Below are positions 40,327 through 48,976 of a DNA stretch of 64,000 bases, one piece after another; the stretch's first letter is position 1; every line of letters begins with the position of its first letter. The notes under the pieces are model-generated. The model was not told the origin of the DNA. It ran no database searches and saw only the letters and a program-made list of their open reading frames with translations. The DNA is taken from NCBI RefSeq assembly GCF_001307035.1, contig NZ_LKIU01000005.1:1694946-1758945 (forward strand), in the 5' to 3' direction. The translations under genes and the position numbers were made by a program. Source of the DNA: Arthrobacter sp. Edens01. Lineage in GTDB: Bacteria; Actinomycetota; Actinomycetes; Actinomycetales; Micrococcaceae.

Positions 40327-41463
40327 ATGAGCCAGGCACCCGCGGAGTCGGACGCAAACCGGGAGAAAAAGGGCGCGGAAGAAACTGCCGCCCTCGAACA
40401 GACTGCCTACCGGCAGGCCCTTTCCTCCGACCTTGAGCAGTTCCTGGGCCGGCAGCGTGAAGTCCTGGAGGACGTTTCGGCGGAGTCCCTCCCTCTCCTG
40501 GGCGCAGTACATACCCTGGCGCAGGGCGGAAAGCGGCTGCGGGCGCTGCTGAACTACTGGGGCTGGCGGGGAGCCGGCGGCGAGGCGCTGGGCGAACCGG
40601 CTGTCCGGGCCGGAGTCGCCCTGGAACTGTTCCAGAGCGCTGCCCTGATCCATGACGACATCATCGACCGTTCCGATACCCGCCGGGGAGCGCCGAGTGT
40701 GCACCGGCACTTCAGCAACCGCCATGCTGAAGCCGACTGGTTCCTGGACGGCACGCATTTCGGTTCCTCTGCCGCCATCCTTGCCGGAGACCTGTGCCTG
40801 TCCCTCAGCGAGGAAGCCTTTGCTTCCGTGGGCGAGAGGGCGGCGTACAACACGCGGGCCCGTTCGGTTTTCAACCGGATGCGCACGGAAGTGATGGCAG
40901 GCCAGTACCTCGACATCCTGGAAGAGGTGGTCGGCCCCGGCCATGAACCCGAGCATGCCGTGATACGCGCCAGGAACATCCTGCGCTACAAATCCGCCAA
41001 GTACAGCATTGAGCATCCACTGGTCATTGGCGGGGCCCTGGCCGGTGCCGGCGATGAGCTTCTCACGGCCTACTCCGCCTTCGCGCTGCCGCTCGGGGAA
41101 GCCTTCCAGCTCCGGGATGACGTCCTGGGGGTCTTCGGTGATCCCGAGGTCACGGGGAAACCGGCCGGGGACGACCTGCGTGAAGGTAAACGGACCGTGC
41201 TCATTGCCTACGCCCTGAGCGCCGGGTCCGGCGCAGTCCGGAAGGAAATCACGGACAAGCTCGGTCAGCCGGACCTGGACGATGCCGCCGTGCAGTCGCT
41301 GCGGGCAGCGATCGAAGACAGCGGAGCGCTGGCCACCACCGAAGCCCTGATAGCAGAGCACACCGAGCAGGCCTTCAACACCCTGGCCGCGCTTGCGGTG
41401 GATGAGCAGACCCGCTCGGCGCTTGGGTCACTCGCGCATGCAGCAGTGACCCGTACCGCCTAG
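40327..41463 (+). CDS. idsA: Polyprenyl diphosphate synthase (IdsA type)
   Basis: It condenses isopentenyl diphosphate units on an allylic primer. The 378-residue protein has the first aspartate-rich motif DDIID at 110-114 and the second, DDVLG, at about 265-269, with GGKRLRALL near residue 67. No aromatic residue sits 4-5 places before the first motif (both are Ala), so the product may be C20 or longer. It corresponds by position to idsA2 of M. tuberculosis, close to Rv2175c and pknL. The chain length is not certain. Confidence 0.9.
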   Translation: MSQAPAESDANREKKGAEETAALEQTAYRQALSSDLEQFLGRQREVLEDVSAESLPLLGAVHTLAQGGKRLRALLNYWGWRGAGGEALGEPAVRAGVALELFQSAALIHDDIIDRSDTRRGAPSVHRHFSNRHAEADWFLDGTHFGSSAAILAGDLCLSLSEEAFASVGERAAYNTRARSVFNRMRTEVMAGQYLDILEEVVGPGHEPEHAVIRARNILRYKSAKYSIEHPLVIGGALAGAGDELLTAYSAFALPLGEAFQLRDDVLGVFGDPEVTGKPAGDDLREGKRTVLIAYALSAGSGAVRKEITDKLGQPDLDDAAVQSLRAAIEDSGALATTEALIAEHTEQAFNTLAALAVDEQTRSALGSLAHAAVTRTA

Positions 41464-41467
41464 CCGG

Positions 41468-41821
41468 TTACCAGGCCAGGGCCTGGGCCCTGCGGCGGAT
41501 TTCCGTCTTGCGGCCTTCCTTGAGGGCGTCCACCGGACGCCCGGGCAGAGTCTCGTCGGCTGTGAACAGCCAGCGGAGCATCTCTTCATCAGAGAAGCCT
41601 GCATCCGTCAGCACAGAGATAGTTCCCTTAAGGCTGTCAAGGATGGCGCCGTCATTGATGAATTCGGCGGGCACGCTTCGGATTTTACGGTCCCCCAGGC
41701 GTACTGCCAGGAGGGCACGTTCTTCCAGCAGGCTGTGTACCTTGCTGATTGTTACGTCTAGTTGTTCAGCCACATCGGGCAGGGTTAGCCAGTCGGAAAC
41801 CAGTTCCTCGAGTTCATTCAC
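41468..41821 (-). CDS. Rv2175c-type DNA-binding protein
   Basis: This 117-residue protein has an N-terminal winged-helix/helix-turn-helix region (WLTLPDVAEQLDVTISKVHSLLEE, about 11-34, then LLAVRLGDRKIRSVPAEF) and a short helical C-terminal part ending RRRAQALAW. It matches Rv2175c of M. tuberculosis, a DNA-binding protein phosphorylated by the kinase PknL, and pknL lies about 1.7 kb away here. It converges with idsA with only 4 bp between stops. It starts with GTG 41821. Its DNA target is unknown. Confidence 0.88.
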   Translation of the reverse strand: MNELEELVSDWLTLPDVAEQLDVTISKVHSLLEERALLAVRLGDRKIRSVPAEFINDGAILDSLKGTISVLTDAGFSDEEMLRWLFTADETLPGRPVDALKEGRKTEIRRRAQALAW

Positions 41822-41945
41822 GTTCCCAAGATTGCCACGGCGGCATCATTACGGGCCAGTCGGGACCCTTATCCGCTGCTCCCGCGCACCCATATGTTCA
41901 CGTCCGGGTATTGCGGATCACCTTTTCTCGTGTAAATTCGCATAA

Positions 41946-41969
41946 GTCACAGTAATCACATCTGTAACA
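41946..41969 (+). promoter_or_regulatory. MtrA-like direct repeat upstream of the LysM hydrolase
   Basis: GTCACA (41946-41951) is followed by GTAATC (41952-41957) and GTAACA (41964-41969); the last two form a direct repeat with a 6-bp gap. This resembles the GTMACA-type tandem sites of the response regulator MtrA, which controls wall hydrolase genes in other actinobacteria. Similarity only; mtrA is not in the window. Confidence 0.35.
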
Positions 41970-42046
41970 CTCGTATCACTACTTGTTTTTTGTCCCACGG
42001 ACTGCGGTAAAGGCCGCGCCGCCAACAGATGAGGAAACAACCCGTT

Positions 42047-43405
42047 ATGACAGTGCAGCCCACTGCAAAGCCGCGCACCGCGGCTTTGCCCCGCAAACTG
42101 AGTGTCGCGGTAACAACTGCAGCGATACCGGCCGTCATGATGTCCTCACTTGCCCTGGCCGAACCTGCGCAGGCTGCTCCTGCCCCGTCTCCGTCAAAGG
42201 CGCTGTTCCCGCAGCTCCCGCTTCAGGCGAAGAAGCAGCTCACCGGTGCGCTCATTCCCGCCTCACAGCTGGCAGCCCAGGTTCCTGCCACTGTGGCCGC
42301 CGAATCCGCTGCCCCGGCAACCCATCGGATCGTTCCCGGTGACACGGTAAGCTCCATCGCAGCGCGTTACGGCCTGGATCTGAACGAGGTGCTGCGGATC
42401 AACAACCTCACACCCACGTCCATCATTTTCGCCGGCAAGGAACTCAAGCTCACCGGCACGGCAACCGCACCCGCTGCTGAAGCACCGGCCAAGGGCACCT
42501 ACACGGTGGAAGCCGGTGACACGCTGAGCGCCATCGCTGCCAAGCACGACGTGAGCCTGGCCTCCGTCCTGAAGGCAAACGGCCTGAGCATGACGTCCGT
42601 GATTCATCCCGGGCAGCAAATCGCCGTCGACGGTGCAGCCCCGTCAGCTCCGTCCGCGCCCGCAGCCGCCCCAAGTGCCCCTGCCGCACCCGCGCCTGCC
42701 TCCGCGGGAACCTACACCGTGGTACCCGGAGACACGCTCGGCGCTATTGCGGCGCGTCACGGCGTGAGCCTGCAAACCGTGCTGGAGGCTAACAACCTCA
42801 GCATGACCTCCATCATCCGCCCCGGCCAGAAGCTCTCCCTCAGCGGTTCATCCACCATCACCACGGCATCGTCCACACCTGCTGCTCCGGCTGCTCCGGC
42901 CGCGGCTGAGGCTCCGACGGACCTCGTGCCCAGCACGTTCCTGCACTACACGTACCCGCAGCACGTGGTGGCCAACGCCAACCTCAACAAGCAGGCACTG
43001 AACGCAGTTGCTGTGCCTTCGCGGGCACAGATGCAGCAGATGGTCGCTGACACCGCTGTCTCCATGGGTGTGGATCCGGCTCTGGCACAGGCCTTCGCCC
43101 TGCAGGAGTCCGGTTTCGACCAGCGCGCCGTTTCCCCGGCAAACGCCATCGGCACCATGCAGGTCATCCCCTCCTCCGGCGAATGGGCTTCGGACCTGGT
43201 CGGCCGCCAGCTGAACCTGCTTGACCCGCAGGACAACGTGACGGCAGGTGTGGCGATTATCCGCGCGCTCGTCCGCACCAGCCCGAGCCTGGAAGTCGCT
43301 ATCGCTTCCTACTACCAGGGCCAGTACTCAGTTACCACGCAGGGCATGTACCCGGACACGCAGGCATATGTTGCCTCTGTCCTGGCCCACCGCTCGGGCT
43401 TCTAA
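42047..43405 (+). CDS. Secreted lytic transglycosylase with three LysM domains
   Basis: It is a secreted wall hydrolase. From ATG 42047 it has 452 residues: a signal peptide (1-44, ending EPAQAA), three LysM peptidoglycan-binding repeats (about 92-137, 151-196 and 221-266, each HR/TYTV-x-x-GDT), Ala/Pro linkers and a C-terminal SLT domain. The probable catalytic Glu is in FALQESGFD (residue 354), followed by NAIGTMQVIPSSG. GAGGAA lies about 10 nt before 42047; ATG 42029 is a less supported alternative. A strong hairpin follows the gene. An MtrA-like repeat lies upstream. Confidence 0.92.
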   Translation: MTVQPTAKPRTAALPRKLSVAVTTAAIPAVMMSSLALAEPAQAAPAPSPSKALFPQLPLQAKKQLTGALIPASQLAAQVPATVAAESAAPATHRIVPGDTVSSIAARYGLDLNEVLRINNLTPTSIIFAGKELKLTGTATAPAAEAPAKGTYTVEAGDTLSAIAAKHDVSLASVLKANGLSMTSVIHPGQQIAVDGAAPSAPSAPAAAPSAPAAPAPASAGTYTVVPGDTLGAIAARHGVSLQTVLEANNLSMTSIIRPGQKLSLSGSSTITTASSTPAAPAAPAAAEAPTDLVPSTFLHYTYPQHVVANANLNKQALNAVAVPSRAQMQQMVADTAVSMGVDPALAQAFALQESGFDQRAVSPANAIGTMQVIPSSGEWASDLVGRQLNLLDPQDNVTAGVAIIRALVRTSPSLEVAIASYYQGQYSVTTQGMYPDTQAYVASVLAHRSGF

Positions 43406-43422
43406 AGCGGTCCCAGGCAAAC

Positions 43423-43463
43423 CGGGCAGGCGGTGGATCGGGTGTCGATCCGCCGCCTGCCCG
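43423..43463 (+). terminator. Terminator of the LysM transglycosylase gene
   Basis: Arms 43423-43439 and 43447-43463 pair over 17 bp with one G-U wobble and a 7-nt loop, 18 bp after the stop. The tail TTCTCGCTT is only moderately T-rich. It lies just upstream of the pknL -10 box. Confidence 0.8.
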
Positions 43464-43473
43464 TTCTCGCTTA

Positions 43474-43485
43474 TAGGATCAAAGG
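43474..43485 (+). promoter_or_regulatory. Candidate -10 of a leaderless pknL transcript
   Basis: TAGGAT (43474-43479) is followed by 6 nt and GTG at 43486. The preceding terminator hairpin occupies the -35 region. AAAGG touches the start codon and cannot serve as a ribosome site for it. Confidence 0.4.
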
Positions 43486-45585
43486 GTGCATGAGCCCGTG
43501 AGTGACCCACTTCTGGAAACCCTGGTAGACAACCGCTACCTGGTGCGTTCCCGCATCGCCCGCGGCGGAATGTCCACCGTCTACCTGGCCACGGACACCC
43601 GGCTGGACCGCGACGTCGCACTGAAGGTGCTGTATCCCCATCTGGCCGCTGACCGGGGATTCCTGGACCGGTTCGAGCGCGAGGCGAAGTCCGCGGCACG
43701 GCTGTCCCACCCGCACGTCGTCGGCGTCCTTGACCAGGGAGTGACCGAGTCCCTGTCCTACCTGGTGATGGAATACGTGCCCGGTCGCACCCTCCGCGAC
43801 GTCCTCAATGAGCGCCGTGTGCTGACGCCGCGCCTGGCGCTGGCCATGATGGACGCGGTGGTGGACGGCCTGGCCGCTGCCCACGAAGCCGGTCTGGTCC
43901 ACCGGGACGTCAAACCCGAAAACGTACTGCTCGCCGGCAGCGGTGCCATCAAGATCGCGGACTTCGGCCTGGCACGTGCGGTCACCACCAGCACCAATAC
44001 GGGCACGCTGGTCGGCACGGTCGCCTACCTTGCACCCGAACTCGTAACCGGCGCCGGGGCGGATGCGCGCAGCGACATCTACTCCGCCGGGATCATGCTC
44101 TACGAAATGCTGACCGGGTCCCAGCCTTTCACCGGTGAAGTACCCATCCAGGTTGCCTTCGCGCATGTGCATTCCTCCGTGCCCGCACCCTCCCAGGCCT
44201 GCCCAGGACTCGCCGAGGACCTGGATGAACTGGTCCTTTGGTGCACGTCGCAGGATCCCGAAGACCGTCCGGTGGACGGTCGGGCACTGCTGGGCGAACT
44301 GCGGCACATCCGAACCTCACTCACCGACGAGCAGCTGGATTTCCATGCTCCGGGGACCTTGGAAGCCCACCCTGAGGCACCCGGCCGCAACGAGAGGACC
44401 ACCGTCATCGCGCCGGCGCCCTCGGGGGCTACCGAAGTGATCAGCCGCGGCGAGCCCAACGGCACCGAGGTCCTGCAGCGTACCGACAACGCCACCACTG
44501 TCCTGGGCCGAACCGGGACCGCTGCCGTTCCGGCTTACCAGCCCGAAGAGGACGGTTACGGCGCAGATGAGGACGATGGCTATTCGGAGCCTTCCGGCTG
44601 GGCAGGCAGGCGCCAGGCCCGGCGGAACTTCAAGGCAAGCCAGAAACAGGCGAACCGGGATGCCCAGCGGCCTGAAGTCTCCCTGCGCTCAGGCCGTCCC
44701 CGCAGGCGTGGCGTACTCCTGGCCCTCCTGCTTGCCCTGCTGGTAGCCGCAGCCGCGTTCACGGGGTGGTTCTTCGGGGCCGGCCCAGGAGCCCTTGTGA
44801 CTATTCCCGAAGTGTCCAACAGTTCTGTCGAGGCTGCCGGCAGCCGGCTGGGCGAGGAGGGGCTCCGCTACACCACGAATGAGGTCTACGACGAGGTGGT
44901 TGCTGCAGGACTGGTTGTGGGAACCGATCCTGCCGCTGCACAGCAGGTCCGCCGGTTTCAGCCGGTGACCATGCTGGTCTCCCGCGGACCCGAACTCTTC
45001 ACTGTGCCCAACGTGATCCAGCGTCCCCTGGAGTCAGCGGAAGAGAACCTCGTTGACGCAGGGCTGGCCCTGGGCACGGTGACCGAAGAATTCAGTGAAT
45101 CGGTCCCCGCCGGACAGGTAATCTCGCAGGTGCCGGCCGCCGACGCCGATCTCCGCCGCGGGACGCCGGTGGATCTGACCGTTTCCAAGGGCCCCGCCCC
45201 GGTGGAGGTCCCGGATGTTACCGGCAAGAGCGAGCAGGAAGCGGTGCGGCTGATCGAAGACGCCGGGCTGGAGGCCACTGTCTCTCCCGAGCGCGTGAAC
45301 AGTGCTGACATACCCAAGGGGTCCGTCGCATCCCAGAACCCGGCCTCCGGCCTGGTGGAACGCGGCGGAACAGTTACCCTCACGCTCTCTGACGGCCCGC
45401 GGATGGTCCAGGTGCCCAGCTACGTGGGCAAACAGGCAGACACTGCACGGCGTGAACTCGAGGCCCTGGGCTTCAAGGTGGAGGTCAACGAGATCCTGGG
45501 CGGGTTCTTCGGTACCGTCCGTGCCCAGGATCCCTCCGGCGGCTCCGTGCCGGAGGGCTCAGTCATCACCCTGACCGTCGTGTAG
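43486..45585 (+). CDS. pknL: Ser/Thr protein kinase with four PASTA domains (PknL type)
   Basis: This 699-residue membrane kinase senses wall material and phosphorylates cytoplasmic proteins. The kinase domain (about 17-280) has the glycine loop RIARGGMSTVY, Lys47, HRD at 139-141, DFG at 159-161 and an activation loop rich in threonines (168-180). A juxtamembrane linker of about 130 residues follows, then one membrane helix (about 409-431) and four extracellular PASTA repeats (about 436 to 699; for example VEVPDVTGKSEQEA). In M. tuberculosis PknL phosphorylates Rv2175c, whose homologue is near. GTG 43486 fits a leaderless start; GTG 43498 is possible. Confidence 0.96.
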   Translation: MHEPVSDPLLETLVDNRYLVRSRIARGGMSTVYLATDTRLDRDVALKVLYPHLAADRGFLDRFEREAKSAARLSHPHVVGVLDQGVTESLSYLVMEYVPGRTLRDVLNERRVLTPRLALAMMDAVVDGLAAAHEAGLVHRDVKPENVLLAGSGAIKIADFGLARAVTTSTNTGTLVGTVAYLAPELVTGAGADARSDIYSAGIMLYEMLTGSQPFTGEVPIQVAFAHVHSSVPAPSQACPGLAEDLDELVLWCTSQDPEDRPVDGRALLGELRHIRTSLTDEQLDFHAPGTLEAHPEAPGRNERTTVIAPAPSGATEVISRGEPNGTEVLQRTDNATTVLGRTGTAAVPAYQPEEDGYGADEDDGYSEPSGWAGRRQARRNFKASQKQANRDAQRPEVSLRSGRPRRRGVLLALLLALLVAAAAFTGWFFGAGPGALVTIPEVSNSSVEAAGSRLGEEGLRYTTNEVYDEVVAAGLVVGTDPAAAQQVRRFQPVTMLVSRGPELFTVPNVIQRPLESAEENLVDAGLALGTVTEEFSESVPAGQVISQVPAADADLRRGTPVDLTVSKGPAPVEVPDVTGKSEQEAVRLIEDAGLEATVSPERVNSADIPKGSVASQNPASGLVERGGTVTLTLSDGPRMVQVPSYVGKQADTARRELEALGFKVEVNEILGGFFGTVRAQDPSGGSVPEGSVITLTVV

Positions 45586-45616
45586 GACACCGCAGCACCC
45601 TGATGCGGTCAACCGG

Positions 45617-45653
45617 CCGGGGCTCCGCGCAAAGTACCTCAGCGAAGCCCCGG
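45617..45653. terminator. Possible shared terminator between pknL and aroG
   Basis: CCGGGGCT (45617-45624) and AGCCCCGG (45646-45653) can pair over 8 bp around a 21-nt loop between the converging genes. There is no T-tract, so it is a weak candidate. Confidence 0.35.
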
Positions 45654-45664
45654 ACCAATCGACG

Positions 45665-47053
45665 CTAGTTCTTTTCCGCCAGGGCCCCGGCTACAAGGAA
45701 TGCCATCTCCAGGGACTGCATGTGGTTCAGGCGCGGATCGCATACCGATTCGTACCCGTCTGCGAAGGCTTCCTGGTCCACGGGGTCCGCTCCGCCCAGG
45801 CACTCTGAGACGTCGTCGCCGGTCATCTCAACATGCAGGCCGCCGGGGAACGTCCCCAGTTCGTTGTGCACTTCGAAGAATCCGCGGACTTCGTCCATGA
45901 CGTCGTCGAAGTTACGGGTCTTGTAACCGTTCGGGGACGTGACAGTGTTGCCGTGCATGGGGTCGGTGACCCAGAGGACCTGGGCGCCGGAAGCGGTGAC
46001 TTTCTCCACCAGCGCGGGAAGCTTCTCCCGGATATTCTTCGCGCCCATGCGGGTGATGAACGTGAGGCGTCCTGGTTCGCGCTCCGGATCCAGCTTGTCG
46101 ATCAGTGCCAGTGCGTCCTCGGCCGTGCTGTTCGGGCCGAGCTTTACGCCAATCGGGTTGCGTACCCGGGACAGGAAATCCACGTGCGCGGAATCGAGGT
46201 CCCTGGTGCGTTCACCGATCCAGAGGAAATGGGCCGAGGTGTCGTAGGGGTAGCCCGTCCGTGAGTCGATGCGGGTCAGGGCACGCTCGTAGTCCAGCAG
46301 GAGTGCTTCGTGGCTGGCAAAGAACTCGACGCGCTTGAGTGCCTCAAAGTCCGCCCCGCACACATCCATGAAGCGCACGGCGCGGTCGATGTCCCGGGCC
46401 AGGGACTCGTAGCGGGAGTGTGCCGGGTTTGCTGTGAAGCCGCGGTTCCAGTGGTGGACCAGCCGGAGGTCGGCAAACCCGCCCTGGGTAAAAGCGCGGA
46501 TCAGGTTCAGGGTGGAAGCGGAGGTGTGGTAGGCCCGGACCATGCGGGCCGGGTCATGCCGCCGGGATTCAGGAGTGAATTCATATCCGTTGACCATGTC
46601 CCCGCGGTACGCCGGGAGCGTGACGCCGTCGCGGGTTTCCTCGTTGGAGGACCGCGGCTTGGCGAACTGGCCCGCCATCCGCCCCATCTTGATGACGGGC
46701 AGGGAAGCACCGTAGGTCAGCACCACTGACATCTGGAGGATGGTCCGGACCCGCGCACTGATCTTGTCGGCCGTAGCAGCCTCGAAGGTCTCGGCGCAGT
46801 CGCCGCCCTGCAGCAGGAAGGCCTTGCCCTGCGCTGCCTGGGCCAGACGGTCACGCAGGATGTCCACCTCACCGGCGAACACCAGCGGAGGCACCATGGA
46901 GAGTTCGGCGACTGCCGCGGCATACCCGGGATCCTCGTGCCAGGTGGGCTGCTGGGAAATCGGCAGCGACCGCCAGTTATCCAGTCCGGGATAGACGGCG
47001 GCTCCGGAGGACGGCGGGAAACTGGGATCGAGATCAGCAGGTTTTTGGCTCAC
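45665..47053 (-). CDS. aroG: 3-deoxy-7-phosphoheptulonate synthase, class II
   Basis: It condenses phosphoenolpyruvate and erythrose 4-phosphate, the entry to the shikimate pathway. The 462-residue protein is a class II (plant/AroG-Mtb-type) enzyme: metal-ligand Cys86 in GGDCAETF, SNEETRDGVTLPAYRGD, ITRMGAKNIREKLP, the His of DPMHGNT, the Glu of GGLHVEMTGDDVSECLGG and the Asp of CDPRLN. The gene next to pknL is aroG in M. tuberculosis too. GTG 47053 has TAGGGT 6 nt upstream and may be leaderless. Confidence 0.97.
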   Translation of the reverse strand: MSQKPADLDPSFPPSSGAAVYPGLDNWRSLPISQQPTWHEDPGYAAAVAELSMVPPLVFAGEVDILRDRLAQAAQGKAFLLQGGDCAETFEAATADKISARVRTILQMSVVLTYGASLPVIKMGRMAGQFAKPRSSNEETRDGVTLPAYRGDMVNGYEFTPESRRHDPARMVRAYHTSASTLNLIRAFTQGGFADLRLVHHWNRGFTANPAHSRYESLARDIDRAVRFMDVCGADFEALKRVEFFASHEALLLDYERALTRIDSRTGYPYDTSAHFLWIGERTRDLDSAHVDFLSRVRNPIGVKLGPNSTAEDALALIDKLDPEREPGRLTFITRMGAKNIREKLPALVEKVTASGAQVLWVTDPMHGNTVTSPNGYKTRNFDDVMDEVRGFFEVHNELGTFPGGLHVEMTGDDVSECLGGADPVDQEAFADGYESVCDPRLNHMQSLEMAFLVAGALAEKN

Positions 47054-47065
47054 TCCTTAACCCTA
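47054..47065 (-). promoter_or_regulatory. Candidate -10 of a leaderless aroG transcript
   Basis: On the minus strand TAGGGT (47065-47060) is followed by 6 nt (TAAGGA) and GTG at 47053. The purine stretch abuts the start codon, too near for a normal ribosome site. Confidence 0.35.
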
Positions 47066-47120
47066 CTTCGCGGCGGAGCAAGGCTGCGATCCGATGTGTC
47101 CTGTTACGCAGTATGCCGGG

Positions 47121-48044
47121 CTAGGCGCTGTGGGGGCTCTGGGCTGATCCGTCCGAAGAGTTCTCCCCTGGCTGGCGCGGGTCCTCTTCAGCTGCGGGGC
47201 TGGCCGGCTCGGCGGGAACCGGGCCGCCGATCAGGGTGACTTCCCCGGGTTCCTTGGCGGAAGGCCGGCGGACAACCCCGGGGCCAACTCCCGGTTCGGG
47301 GGTTTCGGCGTGCGGCAGGCGAACGGCGGCGCTGCGGGATTCGGCCGATTTGGAAGCCTTTCGGGCAGCTGCCATCTTGTCCTTGACCGTGCTGGCATAC
47401 ACGTCGACGTACTCCTGCCCGGAGAGGCGCATGAGCTCGTACATGATTTCGTCCGTCACGGAGCGCTGGACGAAGCGGTCGTTTTCGAGGCCTGCGTAGC
47501 GGGAGAAATCGAGGGGTTCTCCGACGATGATCCCGATCCTGCGGATATTCGGGATCCTGCGTCCAATCGGCTGGACCTTGTCGGTGCCGATCATGGCCAC
47601 GGGAATCACCGGGACCCCGGTCTGCAGTGCCATCTTTGCCACGCCCGTTTTGCCCCGGTACAGGCGTCCGTCCGGGCTGCGCGTGCCTTCGGGATAAATC
47701 CCCAGGAGGTTGCCGCCCTCAAGGACCTTTACCCCTGCACGCAGCGCTGCCTCGGAGGCCGCACCGCCGGAACGGTCGATGGGCAGCTGGTTCGTGAGCC
47801 GGAAGAAGGCCGCAGTCAGTTTGCCTTTGATGCCCCGTCCGGTGAAGTACTCGGACTTCGCCAGGAAGCTCACCGGGCGCGGAACGGCCAGCGGCAGGAA
47901 GATGGAGTCTGAGAAGGAGAGATGGTTGCTGACGAGGATCGCCGGCCCTGTGGCAGGAACGTTGTCCATGCCCTTGACCCATGGCCTGAACAGGAGGTTC
48001 ACCACCGGTCCGATGAAAATCGTCTTCATCACCCAATAGAACAC
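47121..48044 (-). CDS. plsC: 1-acyl-sn-glycerol-3-phosphate acyltransferase
   Basis: PlsC acylates lysophosphatidic acid to phosphatidic acid at the membrane. From GTG 48044 the protein has 307 residues with an N-terminal hydrophobic segment, the catalytic H(x)4D motif in NHLSFSD (His41, Asp46), the YPEGTRSPDG motif and VPVIPVAMIGTD. The last 80 residues are a low-complexity Pro/Ala/Glu-rich tail with no known role. GGGAG lies about 10 nt before the GTG; a TTG ten codons upstream (48074) also opens the frame. Homologues occupy a similar place near aroG in Mycobacterium (Rv2182c). Confidence 0.92.
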   Translation of the reverse strand: MFYWVMKTIFIGPVVNLLFRPWVKGMDNVPATGPAILVSNHLSFSDSIFLPLAVPRPVSFLAKSEYFTGRGIKGKLTAAFFRLTNQLPIDRSGGAASEAALRAGVKVLEGGNLLGIYPEGTRSPDGRLYRGKTGVAKMALQTGVPVIPVAMIGTDKVQPIGRRIPNIRRIGIIVGEPLDFSRYAGLENDRFVQRSVTDEIMYELMRLSGQEYVDVYASTVKDKMAAARKASKSAESRSAAVRLPHAETPEPGVGPGVVRRPSAKEPGEVTLIGGPVPAEPASPAAEEDPRQPGENSSDGSAQSPHSA

Positions 48045-48211
48045 GCGGCCAGCTCTCCCGTCCGGACAAAACAATATGACGAACCCGTTTGGCTCCTCTT
48101 AGTACTACTGTAAGGGCCGCAGCGGCACCGTAGAATTTCAGCCGCGGCTGACACGGGCAACTTTGTTTCCGGCGGGGTGGAAAATCACTCGCCTAATGCA
48201 ACCATAGAGAC

Positions 48212-48976
48212 ATGACTTCCCCCGGGGGCCCTGCGCCGTTTTCAAGCGCCGGCGAAGGCCCAAACGCATCGACCGGCGTCCTGCTCAGCCATGGGTTCAC
48301 CGGATCCACCGTGAGCATGCTGGGCTGGGCCCGCTACCTGGCGGACGCCGGATATGCGGTGAGCCTGCCCCTGCTCCCGGGCCACGGAACCACGTGGAAG
48401 GAACTTGCACGCACCCCGTGGCAGCGCTGGTACGAGGGTTATGAAGACGCTTACAGGGAGCTTTCGGGGCGCACTGAACGAGTTGTGGCCGCCGGTCTTT
48501 CGATGGGCGGGGCCCTGGCCCTGCGCCTCGCTGCCCTGCAGCCGGTTGCCGGGGTAGCCGTTGTAAACCCCGGCCTGACTGTGGCTGACCCGAGGGCACG
48601 CTACGCCCACCTGCTCAAGTACGTGATGCCCTCTGTTCCCGCAATCGGCAACAGCATCCGGATGCCGGGCCAGGACGAAGGCGCGTATTCACGGACACCG
48701 GTGGGTGCAGTGGCGGAGCTGCTGAAGCTGTTCAGGAACACGGCCGAGCTCCTGCCCCGGGTGAACGCCCCGGTTATCGCTTTCCGTTCCGCCGTTGACC
48801 CGGTGGTGCCCGAATCCAGCATGGACGTGCTCCGGGAGCGGATCGGAACCTCCGAACTGGAAGTCATCCCCTTGGCCAACAGCTACCATGTGGCAACAAT
48901 GGACCACGACGCACAGCTGATTTTTGACCGTTCCCACGAATTCATCCAGAGGGTGAGTGCAGGTGCCCCAGCATGA
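48212..48976 (+). CDS. Alpha/beta-hydrolase (carboxylesterase/monoacylglycerol lipase type)
   Basis: The 254-residue protein is an Est30-like serine esterase. The oxyanion segment LLSHGFTGST is near residue 25, the nucleophile Ser97 is in GLSMGG, the catalytic Asp is in AFRSAVDPVVP and the His in NSYHVATMD. There is no signal peptide. It probably hydrolyses short acyl esters or monoacylglycerols; the natural substrate is unknown. The stop overlaps the following gene (ATGA), and it is divergent from plsC, so a lipid-related role is plausible. Confidence 0.93.
   Translation: MTSPGGPAPFSSAGEGPNASTGVLLSHGFTGSTVSMLGWARYLADAGYAVSLPLLPGHGTTWKELARTPWQRWYEGYEDAYRELSGRTERVVAAGLSMGGALALRLAALQPVAGVAVVNPGLTVADPRARYAHLLKYVMPSVPAIGNSIRMPGQDEGAYSRTPVGAVAELLKLFRNTAELLPRVNAPVIAFRSAVDPVVPESSMDVLRERIGTSELEVIPLANSYHVATMDHDAQLIFDRSHEFIQRVSAGAPA

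Noticed and set aside
41822-42046. c-di-AMP (ydaO) riboswitch before the LysM hydrolase
   Set aside because: Such riboswitches are frequent before actinobacterial wall hydrolases, but the conserved GGGGAACC-type core and flanking helices are absent.
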